Assembly (NCBI RefSeq): GCF_030160295.1
Contig: NZ_BSOB01000012.1
Span: 1 to 35,264, forward strand
DNA: 35,264 bases
Origin: Dyella acidisoli
Lineage (GTDB): Bacteria > Pseudomonadota > Gammaproteobacteria > Xanthomonadales > Rhodanobacteraceae
Reading direction: 5' to 3'
Shown: positions 8,910 to 16,485 of the stretch, one piece after another
Numbering within the stretch: position 1 is the stretch's first letter
Layout of the letters: every line of letters starts with the position of its first letter
Translations under genes and position numbers: made by a program
Notes under the pieces: generated by a model
The model's input: only the letters and a program-made list of their open reading frames with translations
Databases searched by the model: none
Told to the model about the DNA's origin: nothing

Positions 8910-9320
8910 ATGAACAAGGTTGTTGCGGCCATGGTGGCTGCGATGGTGTTGGCGGGCTGCGCGACGTCGGCGCAGAAGGTCGATCCGGCGACGATCGCAT
9001 CGTTTCAGCCGGGCGTAACCACGATTGCCCAAGTTGAGTCTGCCTTGGGTCAGCCTTTCCAGGCGACGCGCATGCCGGATGGCAGTCAGCAGTTGCAGTA
9101 CGTAAGCAAGTATCAGGAAGTGACGGGTGACGGCACGCCGACCACCGGTTCGCAAATTCCCAAGCATGTGGAAAAGACGGTTTCCACCGTACTGAGCTTC
9201 GACCAGAGCGGGCATTTCGTCAGCTCATCATCGAACGCGAAGACGAAGGAGAATCAAGGGCTGAGCAACCTTGGACATTTGAATGGCGGTGAAGCCATTC
9301 AAGAAGGTGGTGCTCGATAG
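8910..9320 (+). CDS. BamE/SmpA-like small lipoprotein
   Basis: A 136-residue lipoprotein. The signal peptide ends in lipobox LAGC with Cys17 as the acylated residue. The start is supported by a purine-rich AGGAAGAAAGGGGAG just upstream. The body has the SmpA/OmlA pattern: FQPGVTTIAQVESALGQP, followed by a YVSKY strand and TVLSFDQSGHF. This fold is shared with BamE of the outer-membrane barrel assembly machine. The genuine bamE is elsewhere in the window (32056-32535), so this is a paralogue of unknown function. The C-terminal 35 residues are polar and low in structure. It appears to be transcribed alone. Confidence 0.8.
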   Translation: MNKVVAAMVAAMVLAGCATSAQKVDPATIASFQPGVTTIAQVESALGQPFQATRMPDGSQQLQYVSKYQEVTGDGTPTTGSQIPKHVEKTVSTVLSFDQSGHFVSSSSNAKTKENQGLSNLGHLNGGEAIQEGGAR

Positions 9321-9323
9321 GCC

Positions 9324-9743
9324 TTAGTCTGCGACCACCGTGCCCTGGTGGTAGACGATCTTCCAGCCTTGCACCGTATGCCGCCATAGCGTGGCGCGGC
9401 GTGTCTTGCGCCGCCCCTGCTGCAAGGTATAGGTGAGCAGGTAATTATCTGCAGCGATTTCCCGGCAGTGGAAATCGCTGGTTTGCCAATCATCCTCGAA
9501 CGGTTGCCGATAGCGTTCTTCGAGCACGTCCAGCACGTATTCGCGGCTGTAACGGCTGCCGGAAGCGCCGACTTCCCAAAAGTCGAGTTCGGTCATGGCT
9601 TCGAAATCGGCACGAGCTGTGCCGAATTCCGGGTGGTGGAAGATGGGTTCGCGCTGTTGGAGTTGTTCGAGGATGGGAAGGAGCCTGGATTCGGTTGTGA
9701 GTTTGGGTTCCAACGCGTTATCTCCATCTTGTCCAGTCGTCAT
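9324..9743 (-). CDS. NTF2-like / DUF4440-type protein
   Basis: About 139 residues starting at the ATG at 9743. The upstream open frame has no sign of being coding and includes a palindromic repeat. The order of helices and strands (LEQLQQREPIFHH, DFEAMTELDFWEVGASG, YTLQQGRRKTRRATLWRHTVQGWKIVYHQGT) fits the SnoaL/DUF4440 branch of the NTF2-like fold, a cone-shaped domain that binds small ligands or acts as an isomerase. No specific catalytic residues can be named. It lies 56 bases downstream of the aldo/keto reductase on the same strand and might be co-transcribed, although the hairpin at 9758-9783 lies between them. Confidence 0.65.
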   Translation of the reverse strand: MTTGQDGDNALEPKLTTESRLLPILEQLQQREPIFHHPEFGTARADFEAMTELDFWEVGASGSRYSREYVLDVLEERYRQPFEDDWQTSDFHCREIAADNYLLTYTLQQGRRKTRRATLWRHTVQGWKIVYHQGTVVAD

Positions 9744-9757
9744 TTCGGCGCATTTAC

Positions 9758-9783
9758 TCCCTCCCCTGCAAGCAGGGGAGGGG
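9758..9783 (-). terminator. Hairpin CTCCCCTGC/GCAGGGGAG
   Basis: A strong GC-rich hairpin between the aldo/keto reductase stop and the DUF4440-type start. There is no clear T-run on the minus strand, so it could be a terminator, an mRNA processing site or a REP-type repeat. Confidence 0.4.
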
Positions 9784-9799
9784 ACTGTGTGCCGTGCAT

Positions 9800-10825
9800 T
9801 CAAACCGGCGGCGGATTCCTCTCCCCAAACCCGCGCTGATGCCAATACGGATACACCGGCGTCACCGCGCTTGCCGCATCCAGCTTCGCCACCTGTTCGA
9901 CTGTCAGATTCCAGCCAATAGCTCCCAGGTTTTGCCGCAGCTGCTCTTCATTGCGTGCACCGATCACCACCGTCGACACCGTCGGCCGCTGCAGCAGCCA
10001 GTTCAACGCAATTTGCGGCACACTCTTGCCGGTTTCCTTGGCAACGTCGTCGAGAGCATCGATCACGCGATACAGGTATTCCTCGTCGACCTGCGGGCCC
10101 ATGTCTGCCGTCTTGTGCAAACGGCTGGTGGCCGGCAGTGGCTGGCCGCGGCGAATCTTGCCGGTAAGGCGTCCCCAACCCAGCGGGCTCCAGACGACCG
10201 CGCCGAGGCCTTGGTCCAGGCCCAACGGCATCAACTCCCATTCGTAATCGCGCCCGATCAGGGAGTAATACGTCTGGTTGGCGATATAGCGCGAGTAACC
10301 GTAGCGATCGGCGACCGCTAGCGACTTCATCAAATGCCAGCCGGAGAAGTTCGATACGCCCAGGTAACGAATCTTGCCGGCGCGCACCAGATCGTCCAAG
10401 GTGGAAAGCGTCTCTTCCACCGGCGTCATCGCGTCGAAGCCGTGCAACTGGAACAGGTCGATGTAGTCGGTGCCCAAACGCTTCAATGAAGCATCGATCG
10501 CCTGGATCAGGTGATAACGCGACGAACCCACGTTATTGGGCTGGTCGTCGAAACGGAACGTGGCCTTGGTGGAGATCAGCACCTGGTCGCGGCGCCCCTT
10601 GATCGCTTCGCCCAGAATCGATTCCGAAGCGCCGGACGAATAGATGTCCGCGGTGTCGAACAGGGTGACGCCCGAATCCAGGCAGATATCCACCAGCCGC
10701 CGTGCTTCGGCCACATCGGTGCTGCCCCAGGCGCTGAAGAATTCACCTTTGCCGCCAAATGTACCGGTGCCGAAACTCAGCACCGGCACCTTGAAGCCAG
10801 ATGCGCCAAGACGTCGAAATTCCAT
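9800..10825 (-). CDS. Aldo/keto reductase
   Basis: A 341-residue NADPH-dependent oxidoreductase with a TIM-barrel fold. I choose the ATG at 10825 (MEFRRLGASG), with AGAGGA about ten bases upstream; a start 12 codons earlier is possible. The catalytic tetrad is visible: Asp and Tyr in DTADIYSSGASE, Lys in ISTKATF and His in LFQLHGFD. The cofactor-binding end VIGARNEEQLRQNLGA is typical. The family reduces aldehydes and ketones; members of this subgroup (YajO/voltage-gated-K-channel-beta-like) act on varied carbonyls, so the substrate cannot be given. It may share a transcript with the downstream NTF2-like gene. Confidence 0.9.
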   Translation of the reverse strand: MEFRRLGASGFKVPVLSFGTGTFGGKGEFFSAWGSTDVAEARRLVDICLDSGVTLFDTADIYSSGASESILGEAIKGRRDQVLISTKATFRFDDQPNNVGSSRYHLIQAIDASLKRLGTDYIDLFQLHGFDAMTPVEETLSTLDDLVRAGKIRYLGVSNFSGWHLMKSLAVADRYGYSRYIANQTYYSLIGRDYEWELMPLGLDQGLGAVVWSPLGWGRLTGKIRRGQPLPATSRLHKTADMGPQVDEEYLYRVIDALDDVAKETGKSVPQIALNWLLQRPTVSTVVIGARNEEQLRQNLGAIGWNLTVEQVAKLDAASAVTPVYPYWHQRGFGERNPPPV

Positions 10826-11050
10826 GCATGCATCCTCTTGTTGATAGGGGGAGTGATCCACCTACCTTTGTCCCGCGGCTGCATGATTGCAAGGGCGGGC
10901 AGGGCGGTTTGTAGGATCAAGCAAGAAGTGCAGGTGATCGGGTAGTGGTCGCTTGGCGGGCTCCGCTGCGCGAGAAAGGTAAAGCTCCCGCATAAAAGAA
11001 AGCTATAGTTCGGCCTGCTGCATCGCGTACAGATCCCTCAGGGAAAGACA

Positions 11051-11302
11051 ATGGGAACACCCATGCCAATCGCATCAAACCGTGACGTCGACATCATCTG
11101 TGACGCCTACGCGGAAAAGATCAGGAGCTTGTACGAAACCTTTTTCCTCAACGTAGCCCAGACGCCAGACAACCCTGGCCCTGCGAAGGACGCGTTCGTA
11201 AGAGGCGTTATCCTGGCCCGCACCGTGCGGGACATGGCCATCAGCGCGCTGCCGGCCGATGGTACGCCGCTGCCAAAACGGTTCGATGCCATGACCCGGT
11301 GA
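11051..11302 (+). CDS. Small hypothetical protein
   Basis: An 83-residue protein I do not recognise. The ATG at 11051 follows GGGAAAGAC at ribosome-binding-site distance. The sequence is soluble and mostly helical (DVDIICDAYAEKIRSLYETFFLNV, then AFVRGVILARTVRDMAISAL), with a Pro-rich loop in the middle. It has no signal peptide or metal motif. It is transcribed alone between two divergent or convergent neighbours. Confidence 0.6.
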   Translation: MGTPMPIASNRDVDIICDAYAEKIRSLYETFFLNVAQTPDNPGPAKDAFVRGVILARTVRDMAISALPADGTPLPKRFDAMTR

Positions 11303-11499
11303 CACCGGAAGTCGCAGCGCGAATGCTGCGGCGACTTCTTACAGGCGAGGCACGAACGACGTCGTCAGTGTCAGTGTGATTTTGCGCACACGGCGAGCGC
11401 TTGCCTGTCACATTCACTGTTGAAAAACGCAGCTATCACGATGTACCAACAGGCGCACCACCAGAGTGAAGTCAACGCCGCGCTCGCATAGGTGGTTGC

Positions 11500-11724
11500 T
11501 TGCAACACTTCTATCTCCGCTACCCAGGGCCCGAAGCATGCGAATGCGTGCTCGTATTGGATGGGAAGCCATTGCGCTTTCCCTCGCGAACCGATGCGCT
11601 CACGTTTGCTCTTCGATGTTGTTACGAGTACGGGGCAACGGAGGGTGAGCCCGTCATCAGCATCGAGGGAAGCGACGGACTGTGGCGATCTTTTGATTGC
11701 CGGTTGCTACCGTTTAGGCATTGA
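11500..11724 (+). CDS. Small hypothetical protein with beta-alpha-beta pattern
   Basis: A 74-residue protein starting at TTG 11500, with AGGTGG a few bases upstream. A short strand pair (QHFYLRYPG, ECVLVLDGKPLRF) is followed by a helix (SRTDALTFALRCCYEYG) and another strand pair (PVISIEGSDGLWRSFDCRLLPF). This resembles the small DUF2188-like folds, but I cannot assign a family with confidence. The unusual start codon and the lack of recognised motifs lower confidence. It converges on the small membrane gene at 11755-11889. Confidence 0.5.
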   Translation: MQHFYLRYPGPEACECVLVLDGKPLRFPSRTDALTFALRCCYEYGATEGEPVISIEGSDGLWRSFDCRLLPFRH

Positions 11725-11754
11725 CAGCCGCTGCATGCCAGGCTGCTTTTGTAT

Positions 11755-11889
11755 TCAATGCAGATGACGGAAGAGATAGATACCGAGCCAGATCAGGCCA
11801 CCCAGCAAGACAGCTGCCGCAGCGCCAGACATGACGAAGAGGACCAAAAAAGCGAGCAACGTGTCGATGATCCTTTTACCGATGCCCAC
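11755..11889 (-). CDS. 44-residue single-span membrane protein
   Basis: A short gene found by reading the minus strand: GTG at 11889, TGA at 11755-11757. The start is fixed by GAGG eight bases upstream and by an in-frame TAG two codons before it. The protein begins MGIGKRIIDTLLAFLVLF, continues with an Ala/Gly-rich helix (SGAAAAVLLGGLIWLG) and ends IYLFRHLH. That is a positively charged N-terminus followed by about 30 hydrophobic residues, as in small inner-membrane proteins. The function is unknown; many such proteins modulate membrane complexes or stress responses. It lies upstream of nothing obvious and converges with the 11500-11724 gene. Confidence 0.6.
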   Translation of the reverse strand: MGIGKRIIDTLLAFLVLFVMSGAAAAVLLGGLIWLGIYLFRHLH

Positions 11890-11911
11890 TGCCTATACCT
11901 CAAAATGAAGA

Positions 11912-11941
11912 TTAAAAAGAGAGCGTCACATGGACGCTCTC
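11912..11941 (-). terminator. Rho-independent terminator of the TonB-C-like gene
   Basis: On the minus strand an AGAGAGCGTC stem with a short loop is followed by a TTTTTAATC run. It lies 45 bases beyond the stop of the gene at 11984-12544 and is a good intrinsic terminator. Confidence 0.8.
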
Positions 11942-11971
11942 TTGGTTGGCGCTGTTATCAGCACAAATAAG

Positions 11972-11993
11972 AAGGCGCAGCCATCAATGGCTG
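11972..11993 (-). terminator. Hairpin GCGCAGCCAT/ATGGCTGCGC
   Basis: A perfect ten-base stem that overlaps the last codons of the gene at 11984-12544, followed on the minus strand by CTTCTTATT. Together with the terminator at 11912-11941 it forms a tandem pair of transcript ends. Confidence 0.6.
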
Positions 11994-12544
11994 CGCGAAC
12001 TGGAGTTGCTTGACGCGCGACTGCCAGCACTGGTCTGCGAGGCCATCCTTGCCAGGCTGCCGCGATCATAGGTAGCGGGATACGCGTCTGACGCACGGCG
12101 CTCGATGTCGTGGCGGTGATCGCGCAGTTCATCCGAATCGGTCACCAGAGCAAGGTTGTTATTAGTCCACTTCCAATACGAAGAAGCGCTGGCCATGGGC
12201 GTCGCCGTGGTGGAAATGTAGTGATAGAAGAGGTCGTAATTACCATCACTACGCGGCTGCACATTCAGCGATACACGCATGATCATCGAGCTATTCACCG
12301 CGTGGCCATTCACCATGGCGGGTTTCTTGATCCAGCTACGGATGGCTTCATCCAGCATGCGATTGAACTTGGGCGTAAGCTGCTCCGCCGGAAGAATGCG
12401 CGTGACCTCGCCTTCCGAATTCACCTGCACGAAAACCGGAAGCACCCGGCTATCCATGGTGTTGACCGAGAGCTCCACGGCCAAGCTTGGGCCGGTAATG
12501 AGGGCCAATGCTGCGGCGATGATCGCCTTGCATAACATGTTCAT
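11984..12544 (-). CDS. Secreted protein with TonB-C-like domain
   Basis: About 186 residues from the ATG at 12544, which has GGAGG five bases upstream. A signal peptide (MLCKAIIAAALALITGPSLA) precedes a domain of about 75 residues with LPVFVQVNSEGEVTRILPAEQLTPKFNRMLDEAIRSW and a VNSSMIMRVSLNVQP strand. This is the layout of the C-terminal domain of TonB-like energy transducers and of related periplasmic proteins that lack the membrane-coupling part. The C-terminal 50 residues are rich in Ser, Arg and Ala and look disordered. The role is unknown. A candidate small RNA gene lies about 210 bases upstream on the same strand. Confidence 0.65.
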   Translation of the reverse strand: MNMLCKAIIAAALALITGPSLAVELSVNTMDSRVLPVFVQVNSEGEVTRILPAEQLTPKFNRMLDEAIRSWIKKPAMVNGHAVNSSMIMRVSLNVQPRSDGNYDLFYHYISTTATPMASASSYWKWTNNNLALVTDSDELRDHRHDIERRASDAYPATYDRGSLARMASQTSAGSRASSNSSSRSH

Positions 12545-12754
12545 ACTGGCCTCCATTCGTACACGGTGATGACGGGCCTTGCCGGGCGGAAGTTTGCGAG
12601 CCAGTCGTCCGTGGAAGGGCTACAAAACTATAGTCCCGTGGCTTAGTACGTACTAGTGAGTGCCGGAGTTGCACCATTTGCGTTGTACGTTGCCGACCCA
12701 GGCGTTGCGCGCCCGCCTCCAGTAGGTGTGTCGCGAAGGAGGCATGTGTAACAA

Positions 12755-12918
12755 ATAGAAAGGCCCCCTTTCGGGGGCCTTGAGCTTCATCCTAGGGGGT
12801 AACGAAGCTCTGGTTAGCTAACCGCCGGATGCGCAGAGGCACGACCATCCAGCGACGATAGGTTGCGCCAGAATCCGGCTCTTAAGAAATCAGGTGGAAG
12901 CCCTACTGCTTGTAGGAA
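12755..12918 (-). ncRNA. Candidate structured small RNA
   Basis: On the minus strand this gene-free stretch folds into a row of hairpins. They are CCTAC/GTAGG (12902-12916); a long stem closed by GCCGGAT/ATCCGGC (12824-12830 with 12873-12879), strengthened inside by GCGCA/TGCGC; the palindrome GGTTAGCTAACC (12812-12823); GAGCTTC/GAAGCTC (12782-12810), with loop text ACCCCCTAGG; and the terminator hairpin GGCCCCC-GAAA-GGGGGCC (12760-12781) followed by TTTCTATTTG. A possible promoter (CTGACA, 16 bases, TATGTA) lies at 12925-12952. It carries no open frame. The C-rich loop recalls C-loop sRNAs of Xanthomonas such as sX13, but homology is not shown. Confidence 0.55.
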
Positions 12919-12924
12919 TAGGAC

Positions 12925-12952
12925 TACATATTTAAGTCCGCTTCTCTGTCAG
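12925..12952 (-). promoter_or_regulatory. Possible promoter of the candidate small RNA
   Basis: CTGACA and TATGTA separated by 16 bases on the minus strand, with a predicted start near 12918, just before the first hairpin of the candidate RNA. The match to the sigma-70 consensus is moderate. Confidence 0.35.
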
Positions 12953-13061
12953 CTAAATGCAAGCGTGAGCAAATGCCACGTCATAACCATGTCGTTCGCG
13001 GGAGGTGCCTAACAAGGGCGGTGTTGAGCAATAGAATCGCGTTGGCGATCGAGCCGTGTCC

Positions 13062-13529
13062 TTAGAGACGGCAGCTCGACGGAAGATAGGAGAGCAGTTC
13101 TGGGTCAGTGATATTCGTGTTGTTGCAGGTCCAGGAAATCGAGCCTTCGTTGGTTACGGCTGAAAGTCCTAGTTGCTTTCCGGAGATTGCAATATTGGCC
13201 GACTGGCCGCCGGTGCTGTCGAAATGGATAAGGATCATGCCTGGCCGTTCCGTGGAATAGACATGGCTCACATACTTGCCCGACATATCGGGTGCGATAC
13301 CCGCTGAAGCATCCGTAGCGGGGAAGTAGCCGTAGTTCGCATAGAACTCCTCGAGCGCCACTTTGGGACCTGCCGCTAGCGAAAATCCTTCCGATACCTG
13401 AGAACGGATCAAGTAGTTCTTGTAAGCGGGTATAGCGATCGCGGCAAGGATGGCAATGATTGCCACCGTAATCATCAATTCAATCAACGTAAAACCAGCC
13501 CTGCGGCGAGCCGAGCTTGCGTGCTTCAC
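13062..13529 (-). CDS. pilA: Type IV major pilin (PilA-like)
   Basis: A 155-residue prepilin. A short basic leader ends in Gly12, and the mature protein starts with methylated Phe13 in the classic FTLIELMITVAIIAILAAIAIP helix, including the conserved Glu at mature position 5. The globular part has a C-terminal Cys pair (SWTCNN and PSSCRL) forming the D-region disulfide loop. The GTG start at 13529 has AGGGGG at a good distance. The protein is cleaved by PilD and built into type IV pili for twitching, adhesion or DNA uptake. No partner pilus gene is adjacent. The 5' leader contains a long palindrome (13544-13579). Confidence 0.92.
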   Translation of the reverse strand: MKHASSARRRAGFTLIELMITVAIIAILAAIAIPAYKNYLIRSQVSEGFSLAAGPKVALEEFYANYGYFPATDASAGIAPDMSGKYVSHVYSTERPGMILIHFDSTGGQSANIAISGKQLGLSAVTNEGSISWTCNNTNITDPELLSYLPSSCRL

Positions 13530-13543
13530 TGTATTTCCCCCTG

Positions 13544-13579
13544 TAGGAAATGCCGCAACGTGCGTTACGGCACTTCCTA
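13544..13579 (-). promoter_or_regulatory. 36-bp near-perfect palindrome in the pilin 5' leader
   Basis: Two 17-base arms (13544-13560 and 13563-13579, with two bases between them) match with only two differences, both G-U compatible in RNA. The hairpin ends a few bases before the pilin ribosome binding site. Part of it (13568-13572) can alternatively pair with 13583-13587 to make a CGGCAC/GTGCCG hairpin, so two mutually exclusive structures are possible. Confidence 0.6.
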
Positions 13580-13681
13580 GTGTGCCGGAAATTCAGTTAC
13601 AGACTGCGTTCGGCTGCACGTTTTTAGCTTGAGGAACTCGCTTGATAAGCGCCGAGCTTTCGCTGCTCTTGGCATTGCATC

Positions 13682-13724
13682 AGCTGATTACCTCGTCGTG
13701 TAGTAGCTGATTACCCTTTAGGGT
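13682..13724. promoter_or_regulatory. Direct repeat AGCTGATTACC x2 plus palindrome ACCCTTTAGGGT
   Basis: The 11-base word AGCTGATTACC occurs at 13682-13692 and 13705-13715, 23 bases apart, about two helix turns. The second copy runs into the palindrome ACCCTTTAGGGT (13713-13724). It lies in the 400-base divergent region between the pilin gene and the glycosidase gene and looks like a regulator binding site. Confidence 0.45.
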
Positions 13725-13930
13725 ATTTTGGCGCAGATCGAAACGACGCCAATTAGCGCAAGGTTACTTCTGTGAGATTTGCATTCGCAGAGTTCCTCGG
13801 CCTGCTGCGAGAAGCAGGCTCGCGTTTTTCTGGGGGCGCTCGCCACGGCAACTAGATGTACGCTCACGGAGCTACCCCGCGAAACGCCGCCATGTGCTAT
13901 CGGTGCAAGTTGAGCGGATGGAGAATCAGC

Positions 13931-15373
13931 GTGACTAGATTAATACTTGCCTGTCTGGCCCTGATCACCGTTGGGGCTGCGCCCATAACCTTTCGCCAAG
14001 CCGGCTCCGATGCGGTCGACGCCATGGTGCGCGTCTTCTACACCGGGGACGGAAAGTGGCGGGAATGCGCCGCCGCGGATTGTCACGCATCCAATCAGGA
14101 CTGGGGCGTCGACTCGATGACCTACACGCTTTGGTTGGATTTGAAAACGACCAATGACCCGAAGGTTCCGCCACTCATGGGTGCGCTGGAGAAAACGGCG
14201 CCGTCCTATCCCGCCCCCTGCGCCGAGGGTGTGGCGTGCAGTTCCTGGAGCGATGTTCCAGAGTGGGATTCGATCGCGGCGTCACGCGAATACGAAATCA
14301 CGCATGACCCCATTGCATTGCAAAAAGCGCGCGCAGCCTTCGATTTTGTCGAACACGCGCAAGTCTTTGCACGCGGCGCGTGTCCGGCCATCAACTATCA
14401 ACTCGCCGATGGTGGGACCAATCAGCTCAAAACCCTTGAAACGGATGCGAATGGGGTGAAGGCCGCGCTCTTGCTTTATGAGGCCACTCACGAGCAACGC
14501 TACCTCACGGCGGCATCAACGCGTTATGCGTCGATCCGCAAGTATTTTCTCGACCCTAAAGTACCGCTCTACAGCGTTTACGTCTTCGACGACGGCAAGA
14601 CATGCGAGCAGACCCCGCATCGCTTTTTCGCTTCGGTGAACGGTGACATGATCTGGAATGGACTGCATCTCTATCGAGCCACGCACAACGCAGCCTATTT
14701 GCAAGAGTCGTTCGCCACGGCACGTGTGTTCGACGAACACCTATCCGATCCGCGTGGCATCTTTGCAGATCTTCAAGCCGAAAACGATATCGTCGAACCC
14801 TTGGTCGAAGCCTTCTACGAACTCGCAACTGAACGCCATTTCAAGCCTGCTCAACAATGGTTGTTACGCAACGCAGAAGCAGCGTGGTCAGCACGCGCGC
14901 ACGACGGTACGTTCGGCCGTTTCTTTGACGGGCCAGCTCCCACTGCACTGACCAGCGTCTGGCAAAGCAATGGCGGATTCGCACTGGAGGTCGCAGCGGC
15001 GGCCGTCTCGCCGAATACGACGGTGTCAAACACCAACGATTGGTCGGGCGCACACTTCATCACAAGTGATATCACGCTGAATTCGGAGCCGATTACATTC
15101 GATGGCTCAGCGATCGCTTTAATCGGCACAATCGGCGATAACTGTTGCGAACCTGGCCATGCACGTGTCGTCGTCGACGATGTCGAAACGTTCGATCAAA
15201 CCGGCATCTGGCAAAACAAATCCAGTAACGGCCGGCATACGCCAAACTCGATTTTATTCGCGTGGCATTGGCCCAAAGCGGGCCATCATACGATTAGCTT
15301 TATGCCGGGAGCTGCAAACGCGAAAGAAGGCGGGGCCTATCTCCACCTCACTGGCTATTCGGTTTTACCCTAG
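13931..15373 (+). CDS. Secreted GH76-like (alpha/alpha) glycosidase
   Basis: About 480 residues from the GTG at 13931, chosen because GGAG lies seven bases upstream and a signal peptide (LILACLALITVGAAP) follows directly. The body shows repeated helical hairpins of an (alpha/alpha)6 barrel with aromatic and acidic residues: DWGVDSMTYTLWLDLKTTND, LETDANGVKAALLLYEAT, NGDMIWNGLHLYRAT, LQAENDIVEPLVEAFYELAT and WQSNGGFALEVAAAA. This matches glycoside hydrolase family 76 and related six-hairpin enzymes, which cut alpha-mannans; specificity here is inferred only. The last 120 residues look like a beta-sandwich accessory domain. A role in attacking fungal or plant mannan would fit a soil organism. 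Confidence 0.7.
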   Translation: MTRLILACLALITVGAAPITFRQAGSDAVDAMVRVFYTGDGKWRECAAADCHASNQDWGVDSMTYTLWLDLKTTNDPKVPPLMGALEKTAPSYPAPCAEGVACSSWSDVPEWDSIAASREYEITHDPIALQKARAAFDFVEHAQVFARGACPAINYQLADGGTNQLKTLETDANGVKAALLLYEATHEQRYLTAASTRYASIRKYFLDPKVPLYSVYVFDDGKTCEQTPHRFFASVNGDMIWNGLHLYRATHNAAYLQESFATARVFDEHLSDPRGIFADLQAENDIVEPLVEAFYELATERHFKPAQQWLLRNAEAAWSARAHDGTFGRFFDGPAPTALTSVWQSNGGFALEVAAAAVSPNTTVSNTNDWSGAHFITSDITLNSEPITFDGSAIALIGTIGDNCCEPGHARVVVDDVETFDQTGIWQNKSSNGRHTPNSILFAWHWPKAGHHTISFMPGAANAKEGGAYLHLTGYSVLP

Positions 15374-15520
15374 GGAGCTCTGAACAAATCATCCAGTTCG
15401 TGCTGGGATACTAGCTCTGCCGAGCTTGTTGAACCCAAAGGAGCAGAGTGCTCTCTTAGAACGTCTGAGAAATGCACCCTGCCACCTTTTTGCTTGCTGG
15501 AACGACCTGGCTGCCACGTA

Positions 15521-16321
15521 CTACTTCGCGGAGCTGATATTTTCGTTGAGGTAGCTAAAAAGAGCCTCAGGCATCTGGCGCACCACCTCTCGAGGAAGTT
15601 CATCGCTCCGGAGGTCAACGTACAATTCAATGGCTGCCAACAGTGCAGCGCGTACTGACACCACGTCGTGTGCTGCCACAGTACGAGTCAACTGCTTGCT
15701 AGCTTGGTCGTCCATCAATTCCATGCGCCGCACCGCGCGCTGTGGACGACCCGCCCGCCGGTGCAGCATCGGTCCAAGGACTTGTTCTCGAAAGAAGGCC
15801 AGAATCCCTATAGCCTCAAACAACTCGCCACGTGCGAGCTTAGTTGCCCCGTAGTGAAGCCAGATCCAAGCCCGCTGCTCAAACCACTCCGGTGCGAGGC
15901 TTGGCCAAGCGATGATGGCAGCGTCAAGAAGTGCCTTGGTGTGCTCGGGATCGCGTGCAAATATCACTGCCGGGCGTTCGACAAGTCGGCCAAGATCTCC
16001 AGGCGTCACGAACTTCAGATCGACGTGTATCAGGGAGGGCCCATATAGGCAGATCAACAACCTTGGCTCGCCGACGTGTTCTCCGGTGAACGCCGACAGC
16101 AAGTCGCCTATTCGTTTCGCGAAATCATGCCGCGACGACATGACCTCTTGGTACTTGTCGTCTTCGACGACGACCACAAAATCCAGGTCAGATTGCTGAT
16201 CGAAGCCGCCGTGGATGTACGAGCCACCTGCCAATAGGGCATTAAACCGCGTGTCTCGCGCAACCTCCGAACGGACCCTTTCTAAAAACTCGGTATGCAA
16301 TTGAGGGATGGTGCTGGGCAT
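15521..16321 (-). CDS. Nucleotidyltransferase-fold protein
   Basis: 266 residues from the ATG at 16321, with GGAG eight bases upstream. The N-terminal domain has the nucleotidyltransferase signature GGSYIHGGFDQQSDLDFVVV, that is, GG/S followed by a D-x-D metal pair, with a third acidic residue in LIHVDLKFV. The C-terminal half is helical (about 150-266), as in aminoglycoside or lincosamide adenylyltransferases. It could modify a small molecule such as an antibiotic or a protein. It lacks close similarity to named resistance genes that I can recognise, so no resistance call is made. It stands alone on the minus strand. Confidence 0.75.
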   Translation of the reverse strand: MPSTIPQLHTEFLERVRSEVARDTRFNALLAGGSYIHGGFDQQSDLDFVVVVEDDKYQEVMSSRHDFAKRIGDLLSAFTGEHVGEPRLLICLYGPSLIHVDLKFVTPGDLGRLVERPAVIFARDPEHTKALLDAAIIAWPSLAPEWFEQRAWIWLHYGATKLARGELFEAIGILAFFREQVLGPMLHRRAGRPQRAVRRMELMDDQASKQLTRTVAAHDVVSVRAALLAAIELYVDLRSDELPREVVRQMPEALFSYLNENISSAK

Positions 16322-16416
16322 TTTCGTTTCTCCAAGCCAGCAGCTCAGGTTACGAGAACATGAAGCGGGCACACAAGTCCCTCTCACTATGAGCTTGATG
16401 AGTCATAGCGAAACCC

Positions 16417-16460
16417 GGGGCGGAGGTAGTAGAACAGGCTAACTACCTCGCCCAGTTTTT
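16417..16460 (+). terminator. Terminator-like hairpin before the ABM gene
   Basis: GGCGGAGGTAGT pairs with AACTACCTCGCC and is followed by AGTTTTTG on the plus strand. It lies only 26 bases upstream of the ABM-type gene, where a terminator for an upstream plus-strand gene is not needed. It may act as an attenuator or be a repeat. It is related to the hairpins at 21228-21263 and 21695-21731. Confidence 0.55.
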
Positions 16461-16485
16461 GAGGACCTGGACTAAAGGAGGATGT

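Noticed and set aside
12755-12918. Region considered as a c-di-GMP riboswitch or 6S RNA
   Set aside because: The GEMM core words are absent, and the hairpin order does not fit a 6S rod.
15521-16321. Nucleotidyltransferase as an antibiotic-resistance gene
   Set aside because: The fold fits but there is no close match to a named resistance enzyme that I can recognise, so a resistance claim would be unsupported.
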